From positions 28,033 through 92,032 of the forward strand of contig NZ_AUDO01000016.1 in assembly GCF_000425505.1 (NCBI RefSeq): a stretch of DNA of 64,000 bases. Direction: 5' to 3'. The number at the start of each line of letters is the position of its first letter. Position 1 is the first letter of the stretch. This document shows, piece by piece, positions 56,023-64,000 of the stretch. The stretch is from Flavobacterium frigidarium DSM 17623 (lineage in GTDB: Bacteria; Bacteroidota; Bacteroidia; Flavobacteriales; Flavobacteriaceae). The translations under genes were made by a program, and so were the position numbers. The notes beneath the pieces were generated by a model. That model was not told the DNA's origin. It saw only the letters and a program-made list of their open reading frames with translations, and searched no databases.

Positions 56023-59001
56023 ATGCAGAATAAAGGACTCATTAAATTTTTCGCAATTCTATTTGCATTGGTAAGTATTTACCAACTATCATTCACATTT
56101 GTCGCAAGCAAAGTTAAAAACGATGCGAAAGCATTTGCAGGTGGGAATCCTGATAAAGAAGCTAAATATTTAGATTCTATTGGTAAAGAAAAAGTTTTTG
56201 ATCTTGGATTTACAGACTTCACATTTAATGAAGTTAGTGACAAGCAAATTAACAAGGGTCTTGACTTAGAAGGTGGAATCAACGTTACACTTCAAATATC
56301 TGTAAAAGATATCTTGAAAGGATTATCTAATAATTCTAAAAATCCAGTTTTTAATAAATCATTAGCTGATGCAACTGCAAATCAAAGAGGAAATCAAACG
56401 TATATTGATGCATTCTTCGAAGCTTTTGAAGCAAACTCAAAAGGATCTGTAAAATTAGCTTCGCCAGAGATTTTCGCTAACAGAAGTTTACAAGGTGAAG
56501 ATGGTGTTGATTATCAAATGACTGATTCTCAAGTACAAAAAATCATTAAGAGAAAAGTTGATGAATCTGTAGAAAGTGCTTTTGGAGTACTTAGAAAACG
56601 TATTGACAAATTTGGTGTGACGCAGCCTAATATTCAAAAATTAGGAGAGTCTGGAAAAATTCTTGTTGAGCTTCCAGGGGCTAAAGATGTGGACAGAATT
56701 AAAAAACTATTGCAAAGTACAGCTCAATTAGAGTTTTGGGAAACGTATAAAATCGACGAAGTTGGTAACTTTTTAGTTGCTGCTAACGAGGCTTTGAAAA
56801 AGACTGAAATTAATAAAGTTCAAACTAATACAGTTGTAAAAGACTCATTAAGCGCATTATTGAGTGATGTTAAAGATACGGCAGCTGTTCAAAAAGGGAA
56901 TAACCCTTTATTTGACAAGATTGTTGCTCAAGGTGGTGGTCCGGTTTTAGGAATGTTTTTACCTAAGGATACAGCAACTGTAAACGGTTATTTAAAAAGA
57001 GCTGATATTAAAATTTTACTTCCTGCAGAACAGCGTTATGTTAAATTTGTTTGGGGTAAATCGACAACTATCACAAATGCTCAAGACAAAGAAATTGAAG
57101 TTGTAGAATTATACGCTTTAAAAGGAAATAGAGACAATGTAGCTGCTATGGGTGGTGGAGTTGTGACTGATGCAAAAGATTCATTTGATCAATCAGGAAA
57201 ACCATCTGTTTCTATGCAAATGAACGGACAAGGTGCGAAAGCTTGGGAAGAATTAACAGGGAAAGCATATACTCAAAAAAGTAATATCGCAATTGTTCTT
57301 GATAATATCGTTTACTCTGCTCCAGGTGTATCAAGCGGACCTATCGCTGGTGGTAGATCTGAGATTTCTGGCGCCTTTGATATTACAGAAACTAAGGATT
57401 TAGCTAACGTATTAAGAGCTGGTAAATTACCTGCTGCTGCAGATATCGTACAGTCAGAAGTTGTTGGACCATCATTGGGTCAAGAAGCTATTGATAATGG
57501 TACAAATTCTGCGATTGTAGGTTTACTTATTGTATCACTATGGATGATGGTTTATTACGGTAAAGCTGGTTGGTATTCTAACATAGCATTAGCGGTTAAC
57601 TTACTTTTCCTTTTCGGAATATTAGCAAGTTTAGGTGCTGTATTAACATTACCTGGTATTGCTGGTATTGTTTTAACAATGGGTACTGCAGTAGATGCGA
57701 ATATCATTATATATGAAAGAGCAAAAGAAGAATTACGTGCTGGTAAAACATTAGAAGAAGCTATTAAGACTTCTTATAGCTGGAGAGGTGCAATGTCATC
57801 TATTACTGACGCTAACGTAACGCATGTATTGACAGGTGCGGTATTATTTATATTTGGTTCAGGACCAATTAAAGGTTTTGCAACAACTTTGCTAATAGGT
57901 ATTGCTACTTCATTGTTTACTTCGATTTTTATCGCTAGAATTTTCTTAGATAGAAATTTGAAAACTAAAAATGACTTAACGTTTGTAACTAATTTTTCTA
58001 AGAAAATATTCAACAACTTTCATTTCAATTTCTTAGGAATGAAAAAATGGACATATTTATTTTCAAGTATTGTAATTGTTGTAAGTATCATTTCATTGTC
58101 AACAAATGGTTTAGATGAAGGTGTAGATTTCGTAGGAGGAAGAACTTTCCAAATTCGTTTTGATAAACCAATTGAAACAGATGTTGTAAAAGCTGAGTTA
58201 GCTAACGTTTTTGACGGAAGTGCTGAAGTAAAAATTTTTGGTGATAATAATCAGTTAAAAATCACAACAAAGTACAAAGTTAAAGAACATGGTGTAGAAG
58301 CTGATGGAGAGGTTAATAAGTTGTTATTTGAAACTTTAAAACATCATTATGCAGCAGGATTAACATACGATAAATTCGTTAATGCTTATGATGGTAAAAC
58401 AATTGGTATTGTTCAAGCTTCAAAAGTTGGTCCGTCAGTTGCACAGGATATCAAGACTAATGCTTACTGGGCTGTACTTGGTGCCATGTTATTAGTATTC
58501 TTGTACTTGATGATTAGTTTTAGAAAATGGCAATATAGTTTGGGTGCTATCGCTGCTGTTGCGCATGATGTTATCTTTGTATTAGGAATTTATTCTCTAT
58601 GCTATAAATTCATGCCTTTCGGAATGGAGATTGACCAGCACTTTATCGCTGCAATCTTAACAGTTATTGGATATTCGATGAATGATACTGTAATTGTATT
58701 TGATAGAGTTCGTGAATTTTTGGCAGGTAAGACTAAAGGAAATTTCGCTGATATCGTTAACCAATCGATTAACACTACTATGTCTAGAACAATTAATACG
58801 TCATTGACAATGATCGTGGTTTTATTAATCATGTTCATATTTGGAGGAGAATCTATTAGAGGATTTATCTTTGCAATGTTAGTTGGTATCGTTGTGGGAA
58901 CATATTCATCTTTATTTATCGCTACTCCAGTTTTAGTGGATACGATCTCAAAAGAAGATAAAAACCGTGTTGAAAAAGAACATGAAGAGGTGATTTCATA
59001 A
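56023..59001 (+). CDS. secDF: Fused protein-export subunit SecDF
   Basis: 992 residues. SecD (first about 600) and SecF (the rest) are joined in one chain, as in many Bacteroidota. SecD shows the N-terminal helix, the periplasmic domain with DLEGGINVTLQI and VDESVESAFGVLRKRIDKFG, and the helix block AGIAGIVLTMGTAVDANIII with YERAKEELRAGKTLEEA. SecF shows DEGVDFVGGRTFQI, VLTVIGYSMNDTVIVFDRVRE and SRTINTSLTMI. It uses the proton gradient to help pull exported proteins across the inner membrane. It is monocistronic with a strong promoter and terminator. Confidence 0.97.
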   Translation: MQNKGLIKFFAILFALVSIYQLSFTFVASKVKNDAKAFAGGNPDKEAKYLDSIGKEKVFDLGFTDFTFNEVSDKQINKGLDLEGGINVTLQISVKDILKGLSNNSKNPVFNKSLADATANQRGNQTYIDAFFEAFEANSKGSVKLASPEIFANRSLQGEDGVDYQMTDSQVQKIIKRKVDESVESAFGVLRKRIDKFGVTQPNIQKLGESGKILVELPGAKDVDRIKKLLQSTAQLEFWETYKIDEVGNFLVAANEALKKTEINKVQTNTVVKDSLSALLSDVKDTAAVQKGNNPLFDKIVAQGGGPVLGMFLPKDTATVNGYLKRADIKILLPAEQRYVKFVWGKSTTITNAQDKEIEVVELYALKGNRDNVAAMGGGVVTDAKDSFDQSGKPSVSMQMNGQGAKAWEELTGKAYTQKSNIAIVLDNIVYSAPGVSSGPIAGGRSEISGAFDITETKDLANVLRAGKLPAAADIVQSEVVGPSLGQEAIDNGTNSAIVGLLIVSLWMMVYYGKAGWYSNIALAVNLLFLFGILASLGAVLTLPGIAGIVLTMGTAVDANIIIYERAKEELRAGKTLEEAIKTSYSWRGAMSSITDANVTHVLTGAVLFIFGSGPIKGFATTLLIGIATSLFTSIFIARIFLDRNLKTKNDLTFVTNFSKKIFNNFHFNFLGMKKWTYLFSSIVIVVSIISLSTNGLDEGVDFVGGRTFQIRFDKPIETDVVKAELANVFDGSAEVKIFGDNNQLKITTKYKVKEHGVEADGEVNKLLFETLKHHYAAGLTYDKFVNAYDGKTIGIVQASKVGPSVAQDIKTNAYWAVLGAMLLVFLYLMISFRKWQYSLGAIAAVAHDVIFVLGIYSLCYKFMPFGMEIDQHFIAAILTVIGYSMNDTVIVFDRVREFLAGKTKGNFADIVNQSINTTMSRTINTSLTMIVVLLIMFIFGGESIRGFIFAMLVGIVVGTYSSLFIATPVLVDTISKEDKNRVEKEHEEVIS

Positions 59002-59023
59002 TACCTTGTTAAATAAAATTATT

Positions 59024-59058
59024 AAAGGACTGTCTATTTAGACAGTCCTTTTTTTTTA
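59024..59058 (+). terminator. Terminator of secDF
   Basis: A perfect 12-bp stem AAAGGACTGTCT/AGACAGTCCTTT with loop ATTT and a T-run. Confidence 0.96.
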
Positions 59059-59625
59059 TACAAATTTTGAGGGTAAAGCCTAGACTGTTTTTTTTTTGTT
59101 AATCTTTTGTGCTCTATTTGAACCATGAGCTTCATCAATGATATAAGACAATGTTCTGCTTTGATTTCACCAGATATAAGCTAAAAACGAGAGTAAAGTA
59201 GTTATAAGGTCATTTTAGTTGATTGGTCTATTAATATTTTTTTTCTGTACTAATTTTTATAAGTCGTTTTAAATAATCTCAAAAAATGGCAAGTAATATT
59301 ATGAGTTAGAGTAGAAAATTAATATGCCCTAGGGCTAACTTGCTTCTCAACGTGTTTTAAGTGTCATCAGGAATGAATTAAAGGCAGTTTCCACTAGGAT
59401 TTTATGTAATCAATCAAATCATATTAATAGCAATTTAATCGACGGTTTAAACTGGAGATTAATGCAAGAATTGCTATGTAGAATTTAGTTATGTTTATTT
59501 ATATTGTAAACTAGTGCACATGTGTGAGGCTATTGTAAGAGATAATTATCTCCATTTCAAAGTTTGATGTGGGGAAATTTTTTGAGACTCAGTTCGTTTG
59601 CTCTAGTTGATGTTTAGGCATAAAA
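59059..59625. other. Gene-free spacer of about 570 bp
   Basis: No frame longer than about 20 codons looks real, and no tRNA or sRNA fold stands out. It contains scattered A/T runs and no clear promoter. A remnant of a lost gene is possible but nothing can be recognised. Confidence 0.6.
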
Positions 59626-59653
59626 AAAACCTTAATCTTTCGATTAAGGTTTT
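59626..59653 (-). terminator. Terminator of the thrS-infC-rpmI-rplT operon
   Basis: A stem AAAACCTTAATC/GATTAAGGTTTT with loop TTTC. On the minus strand it is followed by a T-run. Confidence 0.92.
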
Positions 59654-59693
59654 CTATGTAAGTAAGTAATCTTAAATTGAGTTGATAAAACGT

Positions 59694-60038
59694 TTATTTT
59701 ACTTTATTAAGTATTGCTTTGAAAGCTTCTGGGTGGTTCATAGCCAAATCTGCAAGAACTTTACGGTTCAATTCGATATTGTTCTTTTTCACTTTACCCA
59801 TGAATTGAGAATAAGACATTCCTTCTAATCTAGCTCCAGCGTTGATACGTTGAATCCATAAAGCACGGAAATTTCTTTTATTCACTTTTCTGTCACGGTA
59901 AGCGTAGCACATTGCTTTCTCTACCGCATTCTTAGCAACTGTCCAAACGTTTTTACGTCTACCAAAGAAACCTTTGGCTTGCTTCATTATTTTTTTTCTT
60001 CTTGCTCTTTTAGCAACTGAATTTACCGATCTTGGCAT
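59694..60038 (-). CDS. rplT: 50S ribosomal protein L20
   Basis: 114 residues, the usual length. It opens [20 protein letters not shown] and has [20 protein letters not shown] and the block [15 protein letters not shown]20 binds 23S rRNA early in large-subunit assembly and in several bacteria represses its own operon. It is last in the operon, 173 bp after rpmI, a spacer that includes imperfect GGCAAAAG repeats (60,143-60,205). Confidence 0.97.
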   Translation of the reverse strand: MPRSVNSVAKRARRKKIMKQAKGFFGRRKNVWTVAKNAVEKAMCYAYRDRKVNKRNFRALWIQRINAGARLEGMSYSQFMGKVKKNNIELNRKVLADLAMNHPEAFKAILNKVK

Positions 60039-60142
60039 AATTTTTATGTGTTTTTGTAGCAGGCGGCTTGAATTGAATCAAAAGCACTTAATGGCCATAC
60101 TCCAAGGTTATTTTTAAATTGTTTTAACCTAAAGATTATTTA

Positions 60143-60205
60143 GGCAAAAGTTAAAAGGCAATAGGCAAAAGTTTTAAAACTAATAGCTAGTGGCTTTTTA
60201 CTAAT
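60143..60205. repeat. Imperfect GGCAAAAG-type repeats between rpmI and rplT
   Basis: Short units such as GGCAAAAGTTAAAAGGCAAT, GGCAAAAGTTTTAAAACT and the AATAGCTAGTGGCTTTTTAC stretch recur within 63 bp. They resemble, in reverse orientation and composition, the tandem array upstream of rpmI. Confidence 0.45.
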
Positions 60206-60211
60206 GGCTTC

Positions 60212-60409
60212 CTAGATAATTCTTAATTGTTGTTTGATACTTTTCATATCTGTTTTGTGAACTAACGCTGAGTGTGTCAAAGCTAATTTACGTTTTTTAG
60301 ATTTTTTAGTCAAGATGTGACTTTTAAAAGCATGCTTTCTTTTAATCTTTCCAGAACCAGTAACTTTAAAACGTTTCTTGGCGCTAGATTTGGTTTTCAT
60401 TTTAGGCAT
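60212..60409 (-). CDS. rpmI: 50S ribosomal protein L35
   Basis: 65 residues, strongly basic: [40 protein letters not shown], then [20 protein letters not shown]. Length and sequence are typical of L35, a small 23S rRNA-binding protein. It lies between infC and rplT in the classical order. The 106-bp spacer from infC contains a tandem 7-bp repeat array. Confidence 0.97.
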   Translation of the reverse strand: MPKMKTKSSAKKRFKVTGSGKIKRKHAFKSHILTKKSKKRKLALTHSALVHKTDMKSIKQQLRII

Positions 60410-60454
60410 TTTTTCCTAGTGTTTTAATTTATTCTTACTTACTTATTTTGAGTA

Positions 60455-60510
60455 ATTAGCCATTAGCCATTAGCCAATAGTTCTACACTATTGCCGTTTG
60501 CCGTTTGACT
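60455..60510. repeat. Two short 7-bp tandem repeats between infC and rpmI
   Basis: First array: ATTAGCC repeated three times with a partial fourth (60,455-60,480). Second array: TTGCCG, TTTGCCG, TTTGACT, also period 7 (60,491-60,510). Both lie in the untranslated spacer within the operon. Confidence 0.75.
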
Positions 60511-60515
60511 ATTAA

Positions 60516-61073
60516 CTATTTCTTTTTCTTAGGAGCAATGAACATAATCATTCTCTTTCCTTCAAGAACTGGCATCGCTTCAACTTTACCAAATTCTTCT
60601 AAGTCTGTAGCTAATCTTAATAATAAGATTTGACCTTGATCTTTATAAATAATAGAACGACCTTTAAAGAATACAAAAGCTTTTAACTTAGCACCTTCTT
60701 TCAAGAATTTTTCAGCGTTCTTTCTTTTAAATTCATAATCATGCTCATCTGTTTGAGGACCAAAACGAATTTCTTTCACAGTTACTTGTGTAGATTTCGC
60801 CTTTAAAACCTTATCACGTTTCTTTTGCTCGTAAACAAATTTCTTGTAATCCATGATTTTGCATACTGGCGGCTCAGCATTTGGTGAAATTTCAACTAAA
60901 TCTAGTTCAAATTGATCCGCTAAACGTAGTGCTTCTGAAAGTTTAAAAACTCCAGGCTCAATGTTTTCACCTACAAGACGTACCTCTTGTATACCACGAA
61001 TATGATTATTAATTCTGTGGGCATCCTTTTTTTCTACGCGAGGTTGGTAACCTCTGTTGCTTCTTATTGCTAT
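60516..61073 (-). CDS. infC: Translation initiation factor IF-3 with non-canonical (ATA) start
   Basis: IF-3 binds the 30S subunit and checks start-codon pairing. The first ATG in the frame (60,854, [10 protein letters not shown]) lies 73 codons inside the protein. The frame upstream encodes a normal IF-3 N-terminal domain ([55 protein letters not shown]). Between the in-frame TAA at 61,107-61,109 and that ATG there is no ATG, GTG or TTG. The best start is ATA at 61,071-61,073, giving 185 residues, a normal length. It lies 16 bp past thrS. E. coli infC starts with AUU, which IF-3 itself uses for autoregulation. Confidence 0.9.
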   Translation of the reverse strand: MAIRSNRGYQPRVEKKDAHRINNHIRGIQEVRLVGENIEPGVFKLSEALRLADQFELDLVEISPNAEPPVCKIMDYKKFVYEQKKRDKVLKAKSTQVTVKEIRFGPQTDEHDYEFKRKNAEKFLKEGAKLKAFVFFKGRSIIYKDQGQILLLRLATDLEEFGKVEAMPVLEGKRMIMFIAPKKKK

Positions 61074-61089
61074 GACTTTATAATTTAAG

Positions 61090-63036
61090 TTAAACTGTAA
61101 ATACTTTTAATGTTTTTTTAATCTCTGCGTCAACAATAGCGGCAAATTCTTCTATTGAAATAGTAATATTACCTTTGCCTTCTTGTCCATGACGACGTAT
61201 TGAAATAGTCCCGTTTTTCTCTTCTTCTTCTCCTACAATAAGCATGAATGGGATTTTTTGCATTTCTGCATCCCTGATTTTCTTACCAATTGTTTCGTTT
61301 CGGTTGTCTATTAATGCGCGAATTTCGTGATTTTCTAGCAAATCTAAAACTTTTTTAGCATAAATTTCATATTTCTCGCTTAAAGACAAGATTATAGCTT
61401 GCTCAGGCATTAACCACAGTGGGAAATTTCCTGCAGTGTGTTCTAAAAGTATGGCTATAAAACGCTCCATAGAACCAAATGGTGCTCTGTGAATCATCAC
61501 TGGTCTGTGCAATTCATTATCAGATCCTTTGTAAGTTAAATCAAAACGTTCTGGTAAATTGTAGTCCACTTGAATCGTTCCTAACTGCCATTGTCTTCCT
61601 AAGGCATCTTTTACCATGAAATCCAATTTTGGACCGTAAAAAGCTGCTTCGCCGTATTCTATTACAGTGTTTAGACCTTTGTCTGCAGCGGCATTGATAA
61701 TTGCGTTCTCTGCTTTCTCCCAGTTTTCATCTGTCCCTATATATTTTTCTCTATTTTCTTTGTCTCTTAGTGAAATTTGAGCTGTAAAATTTTCAAATCC
61801 TAACGAACCAAAAACATAAAGTACTAAATCAATGACTTTTTTAAATTCTTCGTCTAGTTGTTCTGGTGTGCAAAAAATATGTGCATCATCTTGAGTAAAA
61901 CCACGTACACGAGTCAAACCATGCAACTCTCCACTTTGTTCGTATCTATAAACAGTACCAAATTCAGCGTAACGTTTTGGTAAGTCTTTATATGACCACG
62001 GTCTTACGTTATAGATTTCACAGTGGTGCGGGCAATTCATTGGTTTCAGTAAAAACTCTTCACCTTCATGAGGTGTGCTTATCGGTTGAAAACTGTCTGC
62101 CCCGTATTTAGCATAATGTCCAGAAGTAACATATAATTCTTTCTGTCCAATGTGTGGCGTAACTACTTGTTCATAACCAGCTTTCTTTTGCGCTTTTTTC
62201 AAGAATTGTTCTAAGCGTTCTCTTAATGCAGCTCCTTTTGGTAGCCATAATGGTAAACCTTGACCTACTTTTTGAGAAAATGCAAACAATTCTAATTCCT
62301 TACCTAGTTTTCTGTGATCTCTTCGTTTAGCTTCTTCAAGTAAAAGTAAGTATTCAGTTAAGTCCTTCTGTTTAGGGAAAGATGTTCCATATACTCTTGT
62401 TAATTGCTTGTTCTTTTCGTCTCCTCTCCAGTAAGCACCGGCAACACTCATCACTTTCATTGCTTTGATGATTCCGGTATTTGGAATATGACCACCTCGG
62501 CACAAGTCAGTAAAAGTATCATGATCGCAAAACGTAATTGTTCCGTCCTCAAGATTTGTTATCATTTCAGTTTTGTAAACGTTGTCCTTATAAATTTCTA
62601 AAGCTTCAGCCTTAGTTACAGGACGTAATTTAAATTCATGTTTTCCTCTCGAAATTTCAAGAACGCGGTCTTCGATTTTCTTAAAGTCAGCTTCAGTGAT
62701 TTTATGTTCTTCAAAATCTACGTCATAATAAAAACCGTTAGCTATCGCAGGCCCAAGAGTTAATTTGATTCCAGGATACATTTCTTCAAGAACTTGTGCC
62801 ATCACGTGCGAAGTAGAGTGCCAAAAAGCTTTCTTTCCGCCTTCGTCATTCCATGTATATAAAACAAGACTACCGTCCGTCGTCAAAGGAGTTGACGTTT
62901 CAACTGTTGTACCATTAAAAGAAGCCGAAATTACATTTCTAGCAAATCCTTCGCTAATACTTTTAGCAACATCCATCGGAGTCACGTCTGCTGCGTACTC
63001 TCTAACTGACCCATCGGGTAAAGTAATCTTAATCAT
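61090..63036 (-). CDS. thrS: Threonyl-tRNA synthetase
   Basis: 648 residues. In order it has an N-terminal TGS domain ([20 protein letters not shown]), the editing domain with [16 protein letters not shown] and [14 protein letters not shown], a class II catalytic core with zinc-site cysteine in [34 protein letters not shown] and [16 protein letters not shown], and an anticodon-binding domain ([20 protein letters not shown]). It charges tRNA-Thr and is first in the thrS-infC-rpmI-rplT operon. It has its own strong promoter. Confidence 0.97.
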   Translation of the reverse strand: MIKITLPDGSVREYAADVTPMDVAKSISEGFARNVISASFNGTTVETSTPLTTDGSLVLYTWNDEGGKKAFWHSTSHVMAQVLEEMYPGIKLTLGPAIANGFYYDVDFEEHKITEADFKKIEDRVLEISRGKHEFKLRPVTKAEALEIYKDNVYKTEMITNLEDGTITFCDHDTFTDLCRGGHIPNTGIIKAMKVMSVAGAYWRGDEKNKQLTRVYGTSFPKQKDLTEYLLLLEEAKRRDHRKLGKELELFAFSQKVGQGLPLWLPKGAALRERLEQFLKKAQKKAGYEQVVTPHIGQKELYVTSGHYAKYGADSFQPISTPHEGEEFLLKPMNCPHHCEIYNVRPWSYKDLPKRYAEFGTVYRYEQSGELHGLTRVRGFTQDDAHIFCTPEQLDEEFKKVIDLVLYVFGSLGFENFTAQISLRDKENREKYIGTDENWEKAENAIINAAADKGLNTVIEYGEAAFYGPKLDFMVKDALGRQWQLGTIQVDYNLPERFDLTYKGSDNELHRPVMIHRAPFGSMERFIAILLEHTAGNFPLWLMPEQAIILSLSEKYEIYAKKVLDLLENHEIRALIDNRNETIGKKIRDAEMQKIPFMLIVGEEEEKNGTISIRRHGQEGKGNITISIEEFAAIVDAEIKKTLKVFTV

Positions 63037-63056
63037 TGTTTGTTAATTTAAGAATG

Positions 63057-63087
63057 CAAATATAAACCTTTACAAAAACACACACAA
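63057..63087 (-). promoter_or_regulatory. Promoter of the thrS operon
   Basis: On the minus strand TTG (63,085-63,087), 20 bp, then TATATTTG (63,057-63,064), a full consensus match. The transcript should begin about 15 nt before the thrS ATG. Confidence 0.85.
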
Positions 63088-63200
63088 TATATATAAGGTT
63101 TGTTTTTTTTTACGGAGTAGGAATAATCCGTTAGCTTGATTTTTAGTGTATTTTAAATACAGCGAGCTCTATCTTGGTTAATAGTTTCTTTAGGTTTAGC

Positions 63201-63287
63201 AGCTATTTCCTGCTATTCGCTACAATCTACTGACCTTCTCGATTGTCATCGAGGTTGTCAGTAGGATTTCCACTGCTATCAAGGCTA
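63201..63287 (+). repeat. Intergenic structured repeat, copy B
   Basis: Left flank AGCTATTTCCTGCTATTCGC then TACAATC, hairpin with ACTGAC/GTCAGT outer stem and CTCGA/TCGAG inner stem around TTGTCA, right flank GGATTTCCACTGCTATCA then AGGCTAG. Near-identical flanks recur in copy C, 318 bp away, in the same orientation. Confidence 0.85.
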
Positions 63288-63518
63288 GTTAATGTTTCGT
63301 TGTTTAATGAATGTTTTTTCATTTCATTTTACTCCTTATATATAGGAGAGGGTGTTTTCTGATTTTGGTCAAGACTGTTGTGCTATGTCTCATGTTGTAT
63401 TTGGTAGGTTATCGTGCAACCGATTTTAATTTTGAATCTTTAAAATAGTTGTTTGGTTGTCTTGACTCGCTCTGTCTGTATTATTAAGTATAGCTATCTA
63501 AGGTTTATTTCACTTAGG
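63288..63518. other. Spacer between the two repeat copies
   Basis: About 230 bp, AT-rich, with no recognisable gene or hairpin. Confidence 0.5.
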
Positions 63519-63608
63519 AGCTATTTCCTGCTATCCGCTGCAATCTTTTATAATTACTCGATTACCATCGAATAATTATAAAAGGATTTCCACTACTATC
63601 AGGGCTAG
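63519..63608 (+). repeat. Intergenic structured repeat, copy C
   Basis: Left flank AGCTATTTCCTGCTATCCGC then TGCAATC, hairpin TTTTATAATTA-C-TCGA with TCGA-A-TAATTATAAAA around TTACCA, right flank GGATTTCCACTACTATCA then GGGCTAG. The stem sequence is unlike copy B's, yet it pairs over 15 bp with one mismatch. Confidence 0.88.
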
Positions 63609-63884
63609 GGTTGGGCGGTGACCAGTGTACTGTGCTTCTCCATTATATTTTGATAACCCTTGTAAGATTAGAAACGAGATTAAGAAGTGTTTGATTGATC
63701 AAGTTATATAATGAGTGCGATTGAATCTTTAATTTACATGATTAGGTAGAGACTTTGCCTCTTAATCTGTCGATTAATCCTACAAACCGAAAAAAAGCTC
63801 ATTTTAGTCTAACCTCAAATAATACATTTTCAATAAGTTAAACAGTGTTTTAAAAATAAAGTAAACAAAAGCGGTTTTGGTGTA
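63609..63884. other. Gene-free upstream region of the right-edge promoter
   Basis: About 275 bp with no credible gene and no tRNA. AT-rich tracts increase toward the promoter at 63,885. Confidence 0.5.
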
Positions 63885-63914
63885 TTGTTTATCGGTTTAA
63901 ACTACCTACTTTTG
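63885..63914 (+). promoter_or_regulatory. Strong promoter reading out of the window
   Basis: TTG (63,885-63,887), 19 bp, then TACTTTTG (63,907-63,914), a full match, followed by CACCCGC. From memory Flavobacterium rRNA promoters have a TTTGCACCCGC segment, so an rRNA operon beyond the edge is a fair guess but not seen here. Confidence 0.7.
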
Positions 63915-64000
63915 CACCCGCAACAGCGAATAAGTTCTTTACATGATGGCAAGCAAAACGAAATGAGTTGAAAATTTATTTTCAGATTATTTTAAAAAAA

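Noticed and set aside
59059..59625. Possible further copy of the structured repeat (AGGGCTAAC, TTTCCACTAGGATTTT) and a 20-codon frame at 59,125
   Set aside because: The motif pieces are out of order and lack a hairpin between them, and the short frame has no homologue, promoter or coding signature I can see.
60039..60211. L20 leader autoregulatory RNA between rpmI and rplT
   Set aside because: The known L20 leaders lie upstream of infC in other phyla and I cannot recognise their fold here; the repeats in the spacer do not resemble it.

Overview
The window is a 64 kb piece of an AT-rich Bacteroidota chromosome, most likely Flavobacterium or a close relative. The evidence is the gene content (fused SecDF, MtaB, MeaB, DUF2911, orphan FtsE, TonB/CarboxypepD-type surface proteins, many short lipoproteins), weak Shine-Dalgarno sequences, and promoters of the Bacteroidota form TTG-N19-21-TAnnTTTG upstream of thrS, secDF, the Fur-like gene, ftsE (one mismatch) and at the right edge. 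It reads as ordinary chromosome: I see no prophage, integrase, insertion sequence, CRISPR array, tRNA or rRNA gene.

Layout. 0-8.2 kb: a partial solute-binding lipoprotein, mtaB, a Lys/Ala-rich exported protein, an SDR reductase, an L,D-transpeptidase, and a minus-strand operon of ECF sigma factor, membrane anti-sigma-like protein and a VWA protein with TonB-plug-like sequence. 8.2-17.6 kb: a hypothetical protein, a PPK2 polyphosphate kinase, a PhoX-like lipoprotein, a di-haem peroxidase with an imelysin-like N-terminus, a DUF72-katE pair and an outer-membrane beta-barrel protein. 17.8-27.1 kb: MATE and AEC transporters, meaB, a 1-Cys peroxiredoxin, an unrecognised 178-residue protein, a GH13 glucan enzyme, a Gfo/Idh oxidoreductase and a small membrane protein. 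27.4-36.4 kb: nudK, purA, a Fur-like regulator, a Rel (p)ppGpp enzyme, a class C serine hydrolase, a TrmH-type methyltransferase, a TRIC-type channel and ftsE. 36.6-43.6 kb: a large TPR protein, a PhzF-like protein, an outer-membrane receptor-like protein, DUF2911 and a GreA/B-C-terminal-like protein. 43.8-59.0 kb: two asnB paralogues around an amidohydrolase, fdhD with a YdeP-type molybdoenzyme, gyrB, mdh and secDF. 59.7-63.0 kb: the translation operon thrS-infC-rpmI-rplT on the minus strand, then about 1 kb of non-coding DNA ending in a strong promoter reading out of the window.

The main points beyond routine annotation are these. (1) infC has no ATG, GTG or TTG at its true 5' end; the best start is an ATA codon, recalling the AUU start of E. 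coli infC. (2) A family of about 85-bp intergenic elements keeps its flanks while the central hairpin changes sequence but keeps pairing (two good copies at 63.2 and 63.5 kb, diverged copies at 25.4 and 27.2 kb). (3) In the sigma/anti-sigma operon both downstream proteins carry TonB-plug-like segments. (4) 7-bp tandem repeats lie in the spacer upstream of rpmI. (5) Two DnaA-box-like 9-mers sit one helical turn apart upstream of gyrB. No complete new defence or mobile system is evident.
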